64,000 nt of DNA, taken from the NCBI RefSeq assembly GCF_000021685.1, contig NC_011959.1, forward strand, positions 62,001-126,000. The letters run 5' to 3'. Numbering within the stretch: the first letter of the stretch is position 1; each line of letters starts with the position of its first letter. A program made the position numbers and the translations under genes. The notes beneath the pieces are model-generated. The model did not search any database. It worked only from the letters and a program-made list of their open reading frames with translations, and had not been told where the DNA came from. The stretch comes from Thermomicrobium roseum DSM 5159. GTDB taxonomy: Bacteria > Chloroflexota > Chloroflexia > Thermomicrobiales > Thermomicrobiaceae. Below are positions 16,234 to 24,782 of the stretch, piece by piece.

Positions 16234-17363
16234 GCCTCACGCTCCTCTCCCCGAGCGGTGAGCCGCTGGCCACGCTCCGCTACACCAACGATGGGAGCGA
16301 CCGTTTCCGCTGGATCCCCGATCGCTTCCGTCTTCTGGTGACCAGCGAAGGAGACGCGGAAACCGAGTTCTCATCACTCGAACTCGACCTTCCACGGCAC
16401 TGGCGATCCTTGCCGATCCAGGAGGGCGAGCAGCGTGGCTGGCTCGTCTTCCCGGAAGGGCCGCCATCCTTCCCGGTCGAGCTCCGGGTGGTCGAGCACA
16501 CCGGCAAGACGCAGCGAGCTTTGGCCGCGTTCGCGCTACCGGTTCGCTTCTGCGGGCGCAATCGTTTCGATCCACAGCGCGATCGTTTGCCCTGGGCGAA
16601 CCGGATCGACGAGTTCGGTCCGGCCGAGCCGTCCTGGGACACCTTCCGGCGCACGTTCCGGCTGACCATCGCCCCGCGTGCGTTCTTTCGTGGTCTCTAT
16701 CGCGAGGTTGTCCAGCTCCAGTGCGATGCAGATGGCGGCGTCCGCGGCGGACTCTGCACCGGGCTGGCGCGGGCCGCGCTCGCTCGGGCACTCGGTCGTC
16801 TGCCAGCCGTGCACGACCTTCGCGAGACGGTACTCGTCCTGCACGGAAGGCAGTTGAGCGACCGAGCGCTCCTCGCTGGGCTCCCGTGGTTCCTTTGGCC
16901 GAGCCCGCGCCGCGCATACCGCGCCTTCGTCGGTGATCTCCTCGAGCAGGGTTGGAGCGAGCGCTGCTTCGACCTGAACGTCCCGCGCCCCTGGCGGCGC
17001 GATCTGCTCCAGGCTCTGCTCGGGCAAGGACACACGGTGGTGCCTTACGCCTTCTGCCAGGAACACGCCGACGAAGCGTTTGTCTGGGTAGCGGATCCGA
17101 ACTATCCTGACGCGACGAGCACCGTCGTCACCATCGATCTGGCGCGTGATCGCTACGCCTATCCGCCACTGGCAGTGGACGGGCGACGGACGACTATCGT
17201 GGCGGTGCCGCTTTCGGCTTACCTCGAGGGAAGCACGGCGATCCTCGCGAGCCTGGCCGGTCCGCTCGTGACCGCACCGCAGCGAGCAGTGCGCACGGCT
17301 GGTCTTGCGCTGCTCGTCTTTCTGGCCGGGCTGGCAGTCGTGTTGCTCCGGAGAAAACGCTGA
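16191..17363 (+). CDS. Membrane-anchored protein with possible papain-like cysteine peptidase fold
   Basis: A 390-residue protein not recognised as a named family. GTG 16191 lies 7 nt after GGAGG and inside nrdR. The N-terminal 150 residues are mixed beta strand. The middle holds GGLCTGLARAAL with Cys189 at the start of a helix, and about 110 residues later FVWVADPNYPDATST (D302-P-N304), a pair resembling the Cys-helix and beta-hairpin DPNYP elements of some papain-fold bacterial proteins; a catalytic His is not certain (His292 is nearest). The C-terminus is a single hydrophobic helix (about 364-386) ending RRKR, a tail anchor. Peptidase function is an inference. Confidence 0.7.
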   Translation: MASSSRGDGGRDQLSLTLLSPSGEPLATLRYTNDGSDRFRWIPDRFRLLVTSEGDAETEFSSLELDLPRHWRSLPIQEGEQRGWLVFPEGPPSFPVELRVVEHTGKTQRALAAFALPVRFCGRNRFDPQRDRLPWANRIDEFGPAEPSWDTFRRTFRLTIAPRAFFRGLYREVVQLQCDADGGVRGGLCTGLARAALARALGRLPAVHDLRETVLVLHGRQLSDRALLAGLPWFLWPSPRRAYRAFVGDLLEQGWSERCFDLNVPRPWRRDLLQALLGQGHTVVPYAFCQEHADEAFVWVADPNYPDATSTVVTIDLARDRYAYPPLAVDGRRTTIVAVPLSAYLEGSTAILASLAGPLVTAPQRAVRTAGLALLVFLAGLAVVLLRRKR

Positions 17364-17389
17364 CGCGACCGGACAATCCCGGTCGCGTC
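17362..17389. terminator. Bidirectional hairpin between convergent genes
   Basis: GACGCGACCGG (17362-17372) and CCGGTCGCGTC (17379-17389) form an 11-bp perfect stem around ACAATC, starting in the stop codon of the membrane-anchored protein gene and ending 24 bp before the trxA stop. There is no run of T on either side. Confidence 0.6.
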
Positions 17390-17412
17390 GGAGGGAAGTG
17401 GCTGGTCCCAGT

Positions 17413-17736
17413 CTAGAGGTGTTTCTCGATCTGCTGGAGGAGCCGCTGCTTGGGCATGGCGCCGATGATCCGCTCCACCGGCTTGCCGCCCTTGTACAGG
17501 ATGAGAGTCGGAATGCTGCTGATGCCGTGCTGCATCGCGACCTGCATGTTCTCGTCGACGTTGATCTTGGCAACCTTGAGCTTGCCCGCTTTCTCCTCAG
17601 CGATCTCCTCCAGGATGGGGGCGATCATCCGACAAGGACCGCACCAGGGTGCCCAGAAGTCGACGAGCACCGGTACCGGTGACTGGACGACTTCGCGCTC
17701 GAACGTCTCGTCGCTGACTGTTACCGGCTTGGCCAT
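17413..17736 (-). CDS. trxA: Thioredoxin
   Basis: General cytosolic disulfide reductase. The 107-residue product has the canonical site FWAPWCGPC (Cys32, Cys35), the conserved KINVDEN strand and the cis-proline segment SIPTLILY. The start MAKPVTV at 17736 follows GAGGGAGCGAGAGG; the longer frame to 17790 begins beyond the promoter -10. Monocistronic, with a promoter at 17789-17818. Confidence 0.97.
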   Translation of the reverse strand: MAKPVTVSDETFEREVVQSPVPVLVDFWAPWCGPCRMIAPILEEIAEEKAGKLKVAKINVDENMQVAMQHGISSIPTLILYKGGKPVERIIGAMPKQRLLQQIEKHL

Positions 17737-17788
17737 CCTCTCGCTCCCTCTCGCTCGGTTCCCCACAACGCGTGGGCCGTTTCCCCTC

Positions 17789-17818
17789 ACTATACGGGAG
17801 CGCTAGCCTGGTCGGCAA
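17789..17818 (-). promoter_or_regulatory. trxA promoter
   Basis: On the minus strand TTGCCG, an 18-bp spacer and TATAGT. The predicted start is about 45 nt upstream of the trxA ATG. Confidence 0.55.
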
Positions 17819-17992
17819 GGTGAGCAGTCCGACTGCGATGCGCTCGTGCCGCCAACGGATGTCGCGACGCCAGGCCTGGATCGCAGCGTGTCGATCGGTC
17901 CGGGTGGCATCGGCACCGTTCCAGCCAACCTGCCGACCCGAGCGACGACAGACGGCTGTCGCGGTGTGGCGGTGCACTGCTTGCGGCGAGAC

Positions 17993-18022
17993 TTGACGGC
18001 TCGGCCGACTCACCGGCATGAT
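17993..18022 (+). promoter_or_regulatory. Candidate promoter of the PfkB kinase operon
   Basis: TTGACG (17993-17998), an 18-bp spacer and CATGAT (18017-18022), 44 bp before the GTG start. The -10 is a moderate match. The region between it and the trxA promoter (17819-17992) shows nothing else. Confidence 0.35.
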
Positions 18023-18066
18023 CGGCCGGGCGATGGGTCGGCTCGGGAAGCGGGGGAATCCGAACC

Positions 18067-19029
18067 GTGTTCGATGTCGTGACCTGCGGTGAGCTCCTCG
18101 TCGATTTCGTCGCTTTGCGGCGCGGCGTGCGGCTGGCCGATGCTCCGGCCTTCCGCCGCGCTGCCGGCGGCGCTCCGGCCAATGTAGCGGTCGGGGTGGC
18201 GCGCCTCGGCCGGCGAGCTGCTTTTCTCGGTCAGGTCGGTGACGACGACTTCGGCCATTTTCTGGCCGAGACGCTTCACCGAGCCGGTGTGGACACGCGC
18301 GGGTTACGCTTCAGCAGTGCCGCCCGAACCGCACTGGCTTTCGTGAGTCTGCGCGCTGACGGCGAGCGCGATTTCTTGTTCTATCGCCACCCAAGCGCCG
18401 ACATGCTCTGGCGACCGCAGGACGTGGAGCGGTCGGTAGCTGGTGCGACCCGCATCGTCCACTTCGGTTCCGTTTCGCTTATCGATGAGCCGGCCCGCTC
18501 GGCGACCTTGGAAGCGGTCGCGCTAGCCCGAGCGAGCGGGGCGCTCGTCTCCTATGATCCCAACTTGCGTCTTACCCTGTGGCCCTCGCCGACGGTTGCG
18601 CGCGAGGGGATGCTGCGTGGACTCGCGGAGGCTGACATCGTCAAGTTGAGTAGCGAGGAACTGGCTTTTTTGACCGGGTCGAGTGATCCCGCCTCCGCGC
18701 GCCAGTTGTGGCACGACCGACTGCGCCTCCTCGTCGTGACGCTCGGTGCAGCCGGGTGCGCCTACCTGACGCGTTACGGCGAAGGGCGCGTACCTGGTTT
18801 TCCTGTCCGGGTGGTCGATACGACCGGTGCTGGGGACGGCTTCGTGGCTGGACTGCTGGTCGGGTTGCTCGAGCACGGTGGGGAGTGGTCGCAGGAGATC
18901 ATCGAACAGGCGCTGCGTCTGGCTAATGCAGTGGGGGCACTCGTTTGCACGCGGCGTGGGGCGATTCCGGCGTTGCCGACACGTCAGCGAGTGAAGCAAT
19001 TCCTGCGCGCTGCTGCCGAAACGTTTTGA
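18067..19029 (+). CDS. PfkB-family sugar kinase (fructokinase-like)
   Basis: Ribokinase/PfkB family kinase of 320 residues that phosphorylates a sugar with ATP. It shows the N-terminal DVVTCGELLVDF, the substrate glycines AAGGAPANVAVGVARLG, the middle YDPNLRLTLW segment seen in fructokinases and the catalytic DTTGAGDGF loop (Asp257). GTG 18067 follows GAAGCGGGGGA. Fructose is the best guess; other ketoses cannot be excluded. It is followed 23 bp later by the M28 peptidase gene. Confidence 0.88.
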   Translation: MFDVVTCGELLVDFVALRRGVRLADAPAFRRAAGGAPANVAVGVARLGRRAAFLGQVGDDDFGHFLAETLHRAGVDTRGLRFSSAARTALAFVSLRADGERDFLFYRHPSADMLWRPQDVERSVAGATRIVHFGSVSLIDEPARSATLEAVALARASGALVSYDPNLRLTLWPSPTVAREGMLRGLAEADIVKLSSEELAFLTGSSDPASARQLWHDRLRLLVVTLGAAGCAYLTRYGEGRVPGFPVRVVDTTGAGDGFVAGLLVGLLEHGGEWSQEIIEQALRLANAVGALVCTRRGAIPALPTRQRVKQFLRAAAETF

Positions 19030-19052
19030 AACACGTGGAAAGGAAGCGAGGA

Positions 19053-20456
19053 ATGACGCGAGACTTGCGTGAGTTCGATCGCATCGTGCTCGGTGAGATC
19101 TGGACGAGTGACGAGGCCTGGCGCAACCTCGTCTTTCTCTGCGATGATCTCGGCCATCGTTTCGCTGGGACGGATCGCGAACGGCGAGCGGCCGAGTTCC
19201 TGGCCGAGCGGATGCGGGCCTACGGACTTCAGAACGTTCGCTTGGAGGAGTTCCCGATGGCGACCTGGGAGCGCGGTCCCTGTCACCTTTGGGTCACTGC
19301 TCCGCTCGAGCGTGAGCTCCCGGCGATCGCCATGCCGTACTGCCCGAGTGCCCGACTGGAGGCCGAGGTCATCGATGTCGGCGAAGGCGAGCTTCCCGAC
19401 TTCGAGCGCTGGGCGAGCGAGATTCCGGGCAAGATCGTCCTCACTGATGCCGAGACGAATCGCCCGGGCGAGCGCAAGAGTCACCGGACGGACAAGTTCA
19501 ATTGGGCGATCCAGCGCGGAGCGGTTGCGGTGCTCTTCATCAATCAAAACCCTGGACAACTCCACATCACCGGCTCGCTCACCGGTCGGACCCCAAACGG
19601 TACGCGGGCCGTCGATCGCGAGGCGCTGATTCCCGGTCTCGGCCTGAGTTACGAGACGGGGATGCTGCTGCGCCGGTTGGCCGAGCGAGGAGCGTTGCGT
19701 CTCCGCATCGCGACCGAGAACCGGACGTACGACTCCCGCTCGGCCAATGTCATCGGCGAGATTCCCGGCCGGGAGCGACCGGACGAGATCGTGCTCGTCG
19801 GTGGGCATTACGATGGGCACGATATCGCCCAAGGTGCCGGTGACGATGCCGCGGGGACGGTCGTCGGGCTGGAAGTCGGCCGGGCACTCGCTCCGCTGGC
19901 TGGCCAGCTTCGGCGGACAGTACGCATCATCTGCTTCGGTGCGGAGGAACTGGGCCTGCTCGGGGCCTATCATCACGCCGCGCAAGGGGCGGCGCGCGGC
20001 GAGCGTTTTCGCTTCGTTCTCAACCTGGACGGTGCTGGGCGTGGCACTGGTGGGCAGGAGCAGCTGGTGCTTTCCGGACTGCCCGAGCTCGTCCCCTATT
20101 TCCAGTCTCTCGCCCGCCAGCTTCCCTACGACTTCACCATCCGCGACGAGCTGAACGCCCACTCCGACCATTTCCCGTTCGCACTGCACGGCATCCCGAA
20201 CGCCACGCTGAGCAGCCGCGATGCGACTGCTGGGATGCTCGGGCGCGGTTGGGGTCATACCGAGGCCGATACGCTGGACAAGGTGACCTTGCGCAGCATC
20301 CAGCTGGCGGCTGCCCTGGCTGCTCGTCTCGTCATCCGGCTCAGCGAGGACGAAGCCTTCCCGGGACGGCTGCGCACACCTGAGGAAGTGCGCCAGCAGT
20401 TGGCCGACGCCGGACTCCTCGAGCGGGTACGCGCGACGGAAGGGAATGTGATCTGA
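19053..20456 (+). CDS. M28-family zinc aminopeptidase
   Basis: Di-zinc exopeptidase of 467 residues. A PA-type insert (about 95-225) precedes the catalytic core, where the ligands are visible: GGHYDGHD (His252), AGDDA (Asp264), GAEELG (Glu298/299), a conserved LNLDGAG strand, and NAHSDHFPF (Asp372, His373) with a later GWGHTEAD His. There is no signal peptide, so it appears cytosolic. ATG 19053 follows AAGGAAGCGAG. Probably cotranscribed with the sugar kinase, though no functional link is obvious. Confidence 0.88.
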   Translation: MTRDLREFDRIVLGEIWTSDEAWRNLVFLCDDLGHRFAGTDRERRAAEFLAERMRAYGLQNVRLEEFPMATWERGPCHLWVTAPLERELPAIAMPYCPSARLEAEVIDVGEGELPDFERWASEIPGKIVLTDAETNRPGERKSHRTDKFNWAIQRGAVAVLFINQNPGQLHITGSLTGRTPNGTRAVDREALIPGLGLSYETGMLLRRLAERGALRLRIATENRTYDSRSANVIGEIPGRERPDEIVLVGGHYDGHDIAQGAGDDAAGTVVGLEVGRALAPLAGQLRRTVRIICFGAEELGLLGAYHHAAQGAARGERFRFVLNLDGAGRGTGGQEQLVLSGLPELVPYFQSLARQLPYDFTIRDELNAHSDHFPFALHGIPNATLSSRDATAGMLGRGWGHTEADTLDKVTLRSIQLAAALAARLVIRLSEDEAFPGRLRTPEEVRQQLADAGLLERVRATEGNVI

Positions 20457-20482
20457 CGCAGCACACCGGCGTGCCGCGTCAG
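20453..20482. terminator. Hairpin at the M28 peptidase stop
   Basis: CTGACGC (20453-20459) pairs with GCGTCAG (20476-20482), with an inner GCAC/GTGC helix around ACCGGC and one mismatch between the two helices. It includes the peptidase stop codon and lies between convergent genes. No T-run follows. Confidence 0.5.
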
Positions 20483-20532
20483 AAAACAGAACGCTGCTGC
20501 TCGACGCGAGGAACCCTGACGAGCGGGGTCGC

Positions 20533-22128
20533 TTACGCCTCGTAGACCGTCTCGCCGCCGATGACGGTACGCAGCACCCTGATCTCCGCCAGTTCCTCGG
20601 GATCGACGCGGCGCGGGTCGCGCTCCAGCACGACGAAGTCGGCCAACATGCCGGGCCGGAGCATCCCCTTGCAGTGCTCCTCGAAGCTCGCGTAGGCGCC
20701 GTTGACCGTATAGAGCGGCAGTGCTTCCTCGACGGTGATCGCTTCTTCCAGCGCGTACGAGCGCCCGCTGGCGGTTCGCTCCTGCACCGCAGCCTGAATG
20801 CAGCGCAAGGGCTGGTAGGCCGAAACCGGGCAATCGGTCGAGAAGACGAGCCGGATGCCTGCATCCAGAAGGCTACGGAACGGATAGGTGAGCTGGATCC
20901 GTTCGAGGCCGAGGTGGCGGATGAATCCATCGCCATATTCGGCGATGAAGATCGGTTGGCTGACGACGAGAACGCCGAGACGGGCGATCCGCTCGATGAG
21001 GTCGGGACGCAAGACGCCGCCGTGTTCGATGCGGTGACGGTGGTCCGGGCGAGGCAGCCGCGCGAGGGCACGCTCGTAGGCGTCGAGCACCATCTCGATC
21101 GCCCGGTCGCCGATCGCGTGCGTGGCGACTTGAAAGCCGGCGGCGTGTGCCTGCCAGACCAACTCGTCCAACTCCTCCTGAGACCAGATGGTGATCCCGC
21201 AGTTGTCTGAGCGAGGATCGGCGAGGAAGGGTCGACTCACCGCCGCAGTACGCCCGATCAGGCTCCCATCGGCGAAGAGCTTGACCGGGCCGATGCGGAG
21301 GTGATGGTTGCCGAATCCCTGCTTGATACCCAAGCCGAGGAGGTGGGGTAGGAGTTGGTGCCGGAGCATGATGGAGGTGCGGAGCCGAAGTAACCCTCGC
21401 TGGACTGCCCGCTGGAACGCTTCGACCTGCTGGGGATCGTCGAGCCCGGCATCCTGGCTCGAAGTGATGCCGGCCGCGACATACGCATCGTTGCAGCGTC
21501 GGAGCGCTTCCACCATATCCTCGAGCGTCGGTGCCGGAATGACTCGCTCGATGAGTTCCATCGCGTTCTCCTGGAGGAGCCCAGTCGGGTCACCGTGCTC
21601 ATCACGCACGATGTGCCCGCCAGGCGGGTCGGGCGTCTCGCGGCTCACACCAGCCAGTTGCAGTGCCAGCGAGTTGGCGACGAGCATGTGTCCGGAGCTG
21701 TGCACGAGGACGAGCGGGTGCGCCGTGCTGGCGCGATCGAGATCCCAGCGGGTCGGGTGGCGGTGCTCGGTCAACTTGTTGTCGTCGTAACCGCGCCCGC
21801 GGATCCAGCTGCCGGGCGGTGTTCCTTCGGCACGCTCGGCGAAGCGGGCAACGATCTCCTCGATCGAACGGACCGCAGGATAGCGGCAGTTGACCTGCCC
21901 CAGCACGAAACCGAAATTGAGCATATGGTTGTGGGCTTCGTTGAAGCCGGGTAGGCACGTCGCGCCAGCCAGATCCAGCCGACCCGCCCCGCGCGGCAAG
22001 GCTGCTTCCACCTCGGCCAGCGAACCGGCCGAGACGATCCACTCCCCGATGACGCCGAACGCTTCCACCTGCGGCTGGCTCGGGTCCATGGTCAGAATGG
22101 TGCCGTTGGTGACCAGATACGCCTGCAT
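20533..22128 (-). CDS. YtcJ-like metal-dependent amidohydrolase
   Basis: Amidohydrolase-superfamily enzyme (Amidohydrolase_3/YtcJ type) of 531 residues. It starts with MQAYLVTNGTILTMD, has the metal pair in FNEAHNHML (His66, His68), later THAIGDRAIEMVLDAY and RIEHGGVLRPDLIERIA with metal-binding His, and FSTDCPVSAY with the catalytic Asp. The substrate cannot be read from sequence. Start ATG 22128 follows AAGGAGCG; the in-frame extension to 22464 is rejected because it is compositionally non-coding. Confidence 0.88.
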   Translation of the reverse strand: MQAYLVTNGTILTMDPSQPQVEAFGVIGEWIVSAGSLAEVEAALPRGAGRLDLAGATCLPGFNEAHNHMLNFGFVLGQVNCRYPAVRSIEEIVARFAERAEGTPPGSWIRGRGYDDNKLTEHRHPTRWDLDRASTAHPLVLVHSSGHMLVANSLALQLAGVSRETPDPPGGHIVRDEHGDPTGLLQENAMELIERVIPAPTLEDMVEALRRCNDAYVAAGITSSQDAGLDDPQQVEAFQRAVQRGLLRLRTSIMLRHQLLPHLLGLGIKQGFGNHHLRIGPVKLFADGSLIGRTAAVSRPFLADPRSDNCGITIWSQEELDELVWQAHAAGFQVATHAIGDRAIEMVLDAYERALARLPRPDHRHRIEHGGVLRPDLIERIARLGVLVVSQPIFIAEYGDGFIRHLGLERIQLTYPFRSLLDAGIRLVFSTDCPVSAYQPLRCIQAAVQERTASGRSYALEEAITVEEALPLYTVNGAYASFEEHCKGMLRPGMLADFVVLERDPRRVDPEELAEIRVLRTVIGGETVYEA

Positions 22129-22174
22129 CGTTCGCTCCTTCTCGTCGAGCCGTGAGTTCCCGTTTCCTTCCAGC

Positions 22175-22203
22175 ACCCTACCGGTTCGGAAGGTAGCGAG
22201 CAA
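22175..22203 (-). promoter_or_regulatory. Candidate promoter of the amidohydrolase gene
   Basis: On the minus strand TTGCTC, a 17-bp spacer and TAGGGT, ending about 47 nt before the ATG. A moderate match only. Confidence 0.35.
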
Positions 22204-22435
22204 GGGGGAAACAGCAGTCGGCCACGAAGTCGAATACCGAGCGGGAGGCCAAGGCCTACCGTGCTCTGTGGTTGAAGGAACGGGAAGACTGCAGTGCACG
22301 TCTGTCGGCCGGCTGCGCCTCCCGGGTTTGCCGACGAGAGTCGCGCTCGCGAGCGGTGGTTCTTCGGCCAGCAGCATCGCCGCCGACTGTTGACCGGCCG
22401 AGTGGGTGCTCAGGGGCGGAAGACGATACCCTGTA
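22204..22435. other. Gap between divergent genes, nothing recognised
   Basis: With the promoter at 22175-22203 this completes the 300-bp divergent gap between the amidohydrolase and arsR starts. I see no coding frame, tRNA or recognisable riboswitch. The segment has no striking repeat. Confidence 0.4.
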
Positions 22436-22464
22436 TTGACGTTCATCGATTTTGGCGTTACCAT
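22436..22464 (+). promoter_or_regulatory. arsR-type promoter
   Basis: TTGACG (22436-22441), a 17-bp spacer and TACCAT (22459-22464), 19 bp before the ATG. The spacer contains ATCGAT, which resembles the core of the palindrome at 22860-22883, so self-repression here is plausible. Confidence 0.6.
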
Positions 22465-22483
22465 AGGGACTGGAGGGTGGACG

Positions 22484-22822
22484 ATGGAACATCATTGCTG
22501 CCCGATCGACGACCGATCCCGTGTTGGACACGCGCTACCGACTCGACAGCTGGCGCAGCTCGCCCGGGCGCTGGCCGACGAGACACGCCTGGAGATTCTC
22601 ACGTTGCTCGTCGAGCAGAACCAGCCGATCTGTGTCTGTCACCTCGTTGAGCGGGTGCCGGTCGGCCAACCGACGGTCTCTCATCACCTGCGCCTCTTGC
22701 GGCAGGCAGGACTGGTGACGGTCGAACGACGCGGTACGTGGGCGTACTATCAGGCGACACCACTTGCCCGTCTCTTGCTCGAGCGCCTCAGCGAAGCGAT
22801 TCACTGGCCGGTCATGGCGTGA
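22484..22822 (+). CDS. arsR: ArsR/SmtB-family metalloregulator (CxC type)
   Basis: Winged-helix repressor of 112 residues. The recognition helix is QPTVSHHLRLLRQAG (62-76). ICVCHL (Cys50, Cys52) matches the CxC metalloid site of As(III)-responsive ArsR proteins, and a second cysteine pair sits at the N-terminus (MEHHCC, Cys5/Cys6), which could supply the third thiol. ATG 22484 follows GGAGGGTGG; the frame from 22406 would start inside the promoter. The downstream ArsO-like flavoprotein gene supports an arsenic role, but antimonite or other thiophilic metals are possible inducers. Confidence 0.88.
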   Translation: MEHHCCPIDDRSRVGHALPTRQLAQLARALADETRLEILTLLVEQNQPICVCHLVERVPVGQPTVSHHLRLLRQAGLVTVERRGTWAYYQATPLARLLLERLSEAIHWPVMA

Positions 22823-23282
22823 GGGGGACGGTCGAGATGGATATCGCATTTCGGCGCATTTGTATCGACGATCGTCGATACAAGGCCGCGAGGCTCACCT
22901 GGTCCAGGCGGCTCGGGGAGCATCCTCGCTCGTCCACACGGAAAAATCGAACGGACGCGATCGCTCATACCTGCCCGGCTCGTGAGAGCGGTGTGGCGTC
23001 TCGTCTCCACTCCGGAGATCGGCGAATGGGCATCTCCGGCGGGCTGGTGTTCCGTCCACCAGTGCACGTCGTCGGAGCGAGATCGATCTCGTTCGTGGAT
23101 CGAGTCCATCCATGCTGGTTGACTGTTTTGTCGTCTCGCGAGTTCGACGAGGGGGAACCCAATCAGCGGCCGACGGCGTATCGCGAGGCGCTCGGTAAGC
23201 TGCTTCTTTCTCGATCGGGACCCGGGGCGCACGCTGGAGCGGTCATTCGCGGATGAATGTTTCGAGTGAAGGAGGCGCGAGG
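22823..23282 (+). other. arsR-flavoprotein spacer
   Basis: This 460-bp spacer holds the palindrome at 22860-22883 and otherwise no clear element. An ATG at 22837 behind GAGGGGG opens a 139-codon frame to 23256 that has no recognisable domain and runs through the palindrome; I do not call it a gene. A strong ribosome site (AAGGAGG) precedes the flavoprotein start. Confidence 0.45.
22860..22883. repeat. 24-bp perfect palindrome, candidate operator
   Basis: The left half TTGTATCGACGA is followed directly by its exact reverse complement TCGTCGATACAA, so the whole is a perfect dyad with no spacer. It lies 37 bp after the arsR stop and 400 bp before the flavoprotein gene. Its size suits a dimeric winged-helix repressor. 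As RNA it could also fold into a hairpin that acts as a processing or attenuation site. Confidence 0.6.
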
Positions 23283-24776
23283 ATGGTTGTCCGGGAGACC
23301 TTGCCCGTTGTGGTGGTCGGTGCTGGACCGATCGGGTTGGTGGCAGCTGCACACCTCGCGCAGCGGGGACTTCCGTTTCTGGTTCTCGAAGCTGGTCCGG
23401 ACATCGCGACGTCGGTCCGTCGCTGGAGTCATGTGCGGATGTTCTCTCCTTGGCACTTCGATCTCGATCCCGTCGCGGTGAGCCTCCTGACGAGCGAGGG
23501 GTGGTCCTCGCCCGATCCCGAGAGCTACCCGACTGGTGGCGAGTTCATCGCTCGCTTTCTGGAACCACTGGCCAGACACCCACTTATCCGGCCCGCTCTC
23601 CGCTTCTCGCATCGGGTGACTGCGATCGGTCGCCTAGGGCGTGACAAGCTGTCCGGGCACGATCGAGCTGGCCGCCCCTTCGCCGTCCGGGTGATGACAC
23701 CCACCGGTGAGCAGGAACTCCTCGCCCGGGCTGTCCTCGATGCCTCGGGAGCGATTCCCAATCCCCTCGGCGGGAGCGGTTGGCCAGCGATCGGCGAGCG
23801 AGCATGTACGGATTCGATCGACTACGGTATGCCGGACGTGCTTGGCCGCGATCGGGCGCGGTATGCCGGTGCACGAACGCTCGTCGTGGGCGCAGGACAC
23901 TCGGCCTTCGGAACCCTTCTCGATCTCGTCAGTCTGGCTGAGCAGGAACCAGGCACTGTCGTGCACTGGGCGATCCGGCGCCGCTCGCTCGCTGGTCGCC
24001 TGGGAAGCCCCCAGGACGAGCTGCCAGAGCGAGGGCGCCTCGGTCAGCGTCTCGCTGCAGCACTCGAGGCTGATCGGATCGTGCTCCACCGTGGTATCCT
24101 CGTCGATCGCCTGGAGCGCACGAGCCAGGGAATCGTCGTCTTCGCTGGCGAGCGAGCACTGCCTCCAGTTGACCGTATCGTCTGCGCCACAGGGTATCGG
24201 CCGGATCTCGGACTGCTCCGGGAACTCCGGCTGGCACTCGACACGGTCGTCGAGGCCCCGGTCGCGCTCGCTCCAGCGATCGATCCTGCTCTCCACAGCT
24301 GCGGAACCGTACCGCCCCATGGGGTCGAGGAACTCACCCATCCGCAAGAACCCGACTTCTTCGTCGTCGGACTCAAGAGCTATGGGCGGGCGCCGACCTT
24401 CCTCCTCCGGACTGGCTATGAGCAGGTCCGATCGATCGTCGCGGCGCTGGCCGGTGACTGGGAGGCTGCGCGCCGCGTCGAGCTGCGACTTCCTGCCACC
24501 GGCGTGTGTGGTGGGGAGAAAGGAGAAGCGTGCTGTTCGGAGCCAGGTGTGACGGAGAAGGAGACCGATCAGCCGACTGCCGTCGCCAAGCGGCCCCTTC
24601 TCCTCGTTGGTGGCCCTGAACGAGCTCGCCTCCGTCCGGCACTCGAAATCTCCGGGCCAGCGTGCCCATGGCCGCGCCCCTCGAAAGCCGAGCAGGGCGT
24701 GTGCTGTGCCGACCGAGCTGACGAGCCGGTGTGCACCTGCGAGAGCGAGTCGGCGGGGCAGACGTGTGGTGGCTGA
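23283..24776 (+). CDS. ArsO-like FAD/NAD(P) flavoprotein monooxygenase with cysteine-rich tail
   Basis: A 497-residue flavoprotein. The N-terminal FAD motif is VVVVGAGPIGLVAAAHLAQRG (first glycine near 13) and a second nucleotide motif LVVGAGHSAFGTLLDL lies near 205. The segment VRMFSPWHFDLD is typical of the ArsO-like group that often neighbours arsR. The last 90 residues differ: nine cysteines in VCGG, ACC, ACP, VCC, VCTC and TCGG arrangements form a tail beyond the catalytic core. ATG 23283 follows AAGGAGGCGCGAGG. The reaction is not established; arsenic or organoarsenical oxidation is inferred from context, and the tail may bind metalloid. Confidence 0.78.
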   Translation: MVVRETLPVVVVGAGPIGLVAAAHLAQRGLPFLVLEAGPDIATSVRRWSHVRMFSPWHFDLDPVAVSLLTSEGWSSPDPESYPTGGEFIARFLEPLARHPLIRPALRFSHRVTAIGRLGRDKLSGHDRAGRPFAVRVMTPTGEQELLARAVLDASGAIPNPLGGSGWPAIGERACTDSIDYGMPDVLGRDRARYAGARTLVVGAGHSAFGTLLDLVSLAEQEPGTVVHWAIRRRSLAGRLGSPQDELPERGRLGQRLAAALEADRIVLHRGILVDRLERTSQGIVVFAGERALPPVDRIVCATGYRPDLGLLRELRLALDTVVEAPVALAPAIDPALHSCGTVPPHGVEELTHPQEPDFFVVGLKSYGRAPTFLLRTGYEQVRSIVAALAGDWEAARRVELRLPATGVCGGEKGEACCSEPGVTEKETDQPTAVAKRPLLLVGGPERARLRPALEISGPACPWPRPSKAEQGVCCADRADEPVCTCESESAGQTCGG

Positions 24777-24782
24777 GGAGTC

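Noticed and set aside
20453..20482. Reading the hairpin after the M28 peptidase as a classical terminator
   Set aside because: No T-run follows on either strand; it is kept only as a hairpin with a possible termination role.
22129..22435. Possible cobalamin or other riboswitch between the amidohydrolase and arsR genes
   Set aside because: A GGGGGAAACAGC segment looked suggestive, but the required conserved blocks are not in order on either strand.
22837..23256. 139-codon frame between arsR and the flavoprotein gene
   Set aside because: It has a fair ribosome site, but its composition is not protein-like and it runs through the 24-bp palindrome; no domain seen.
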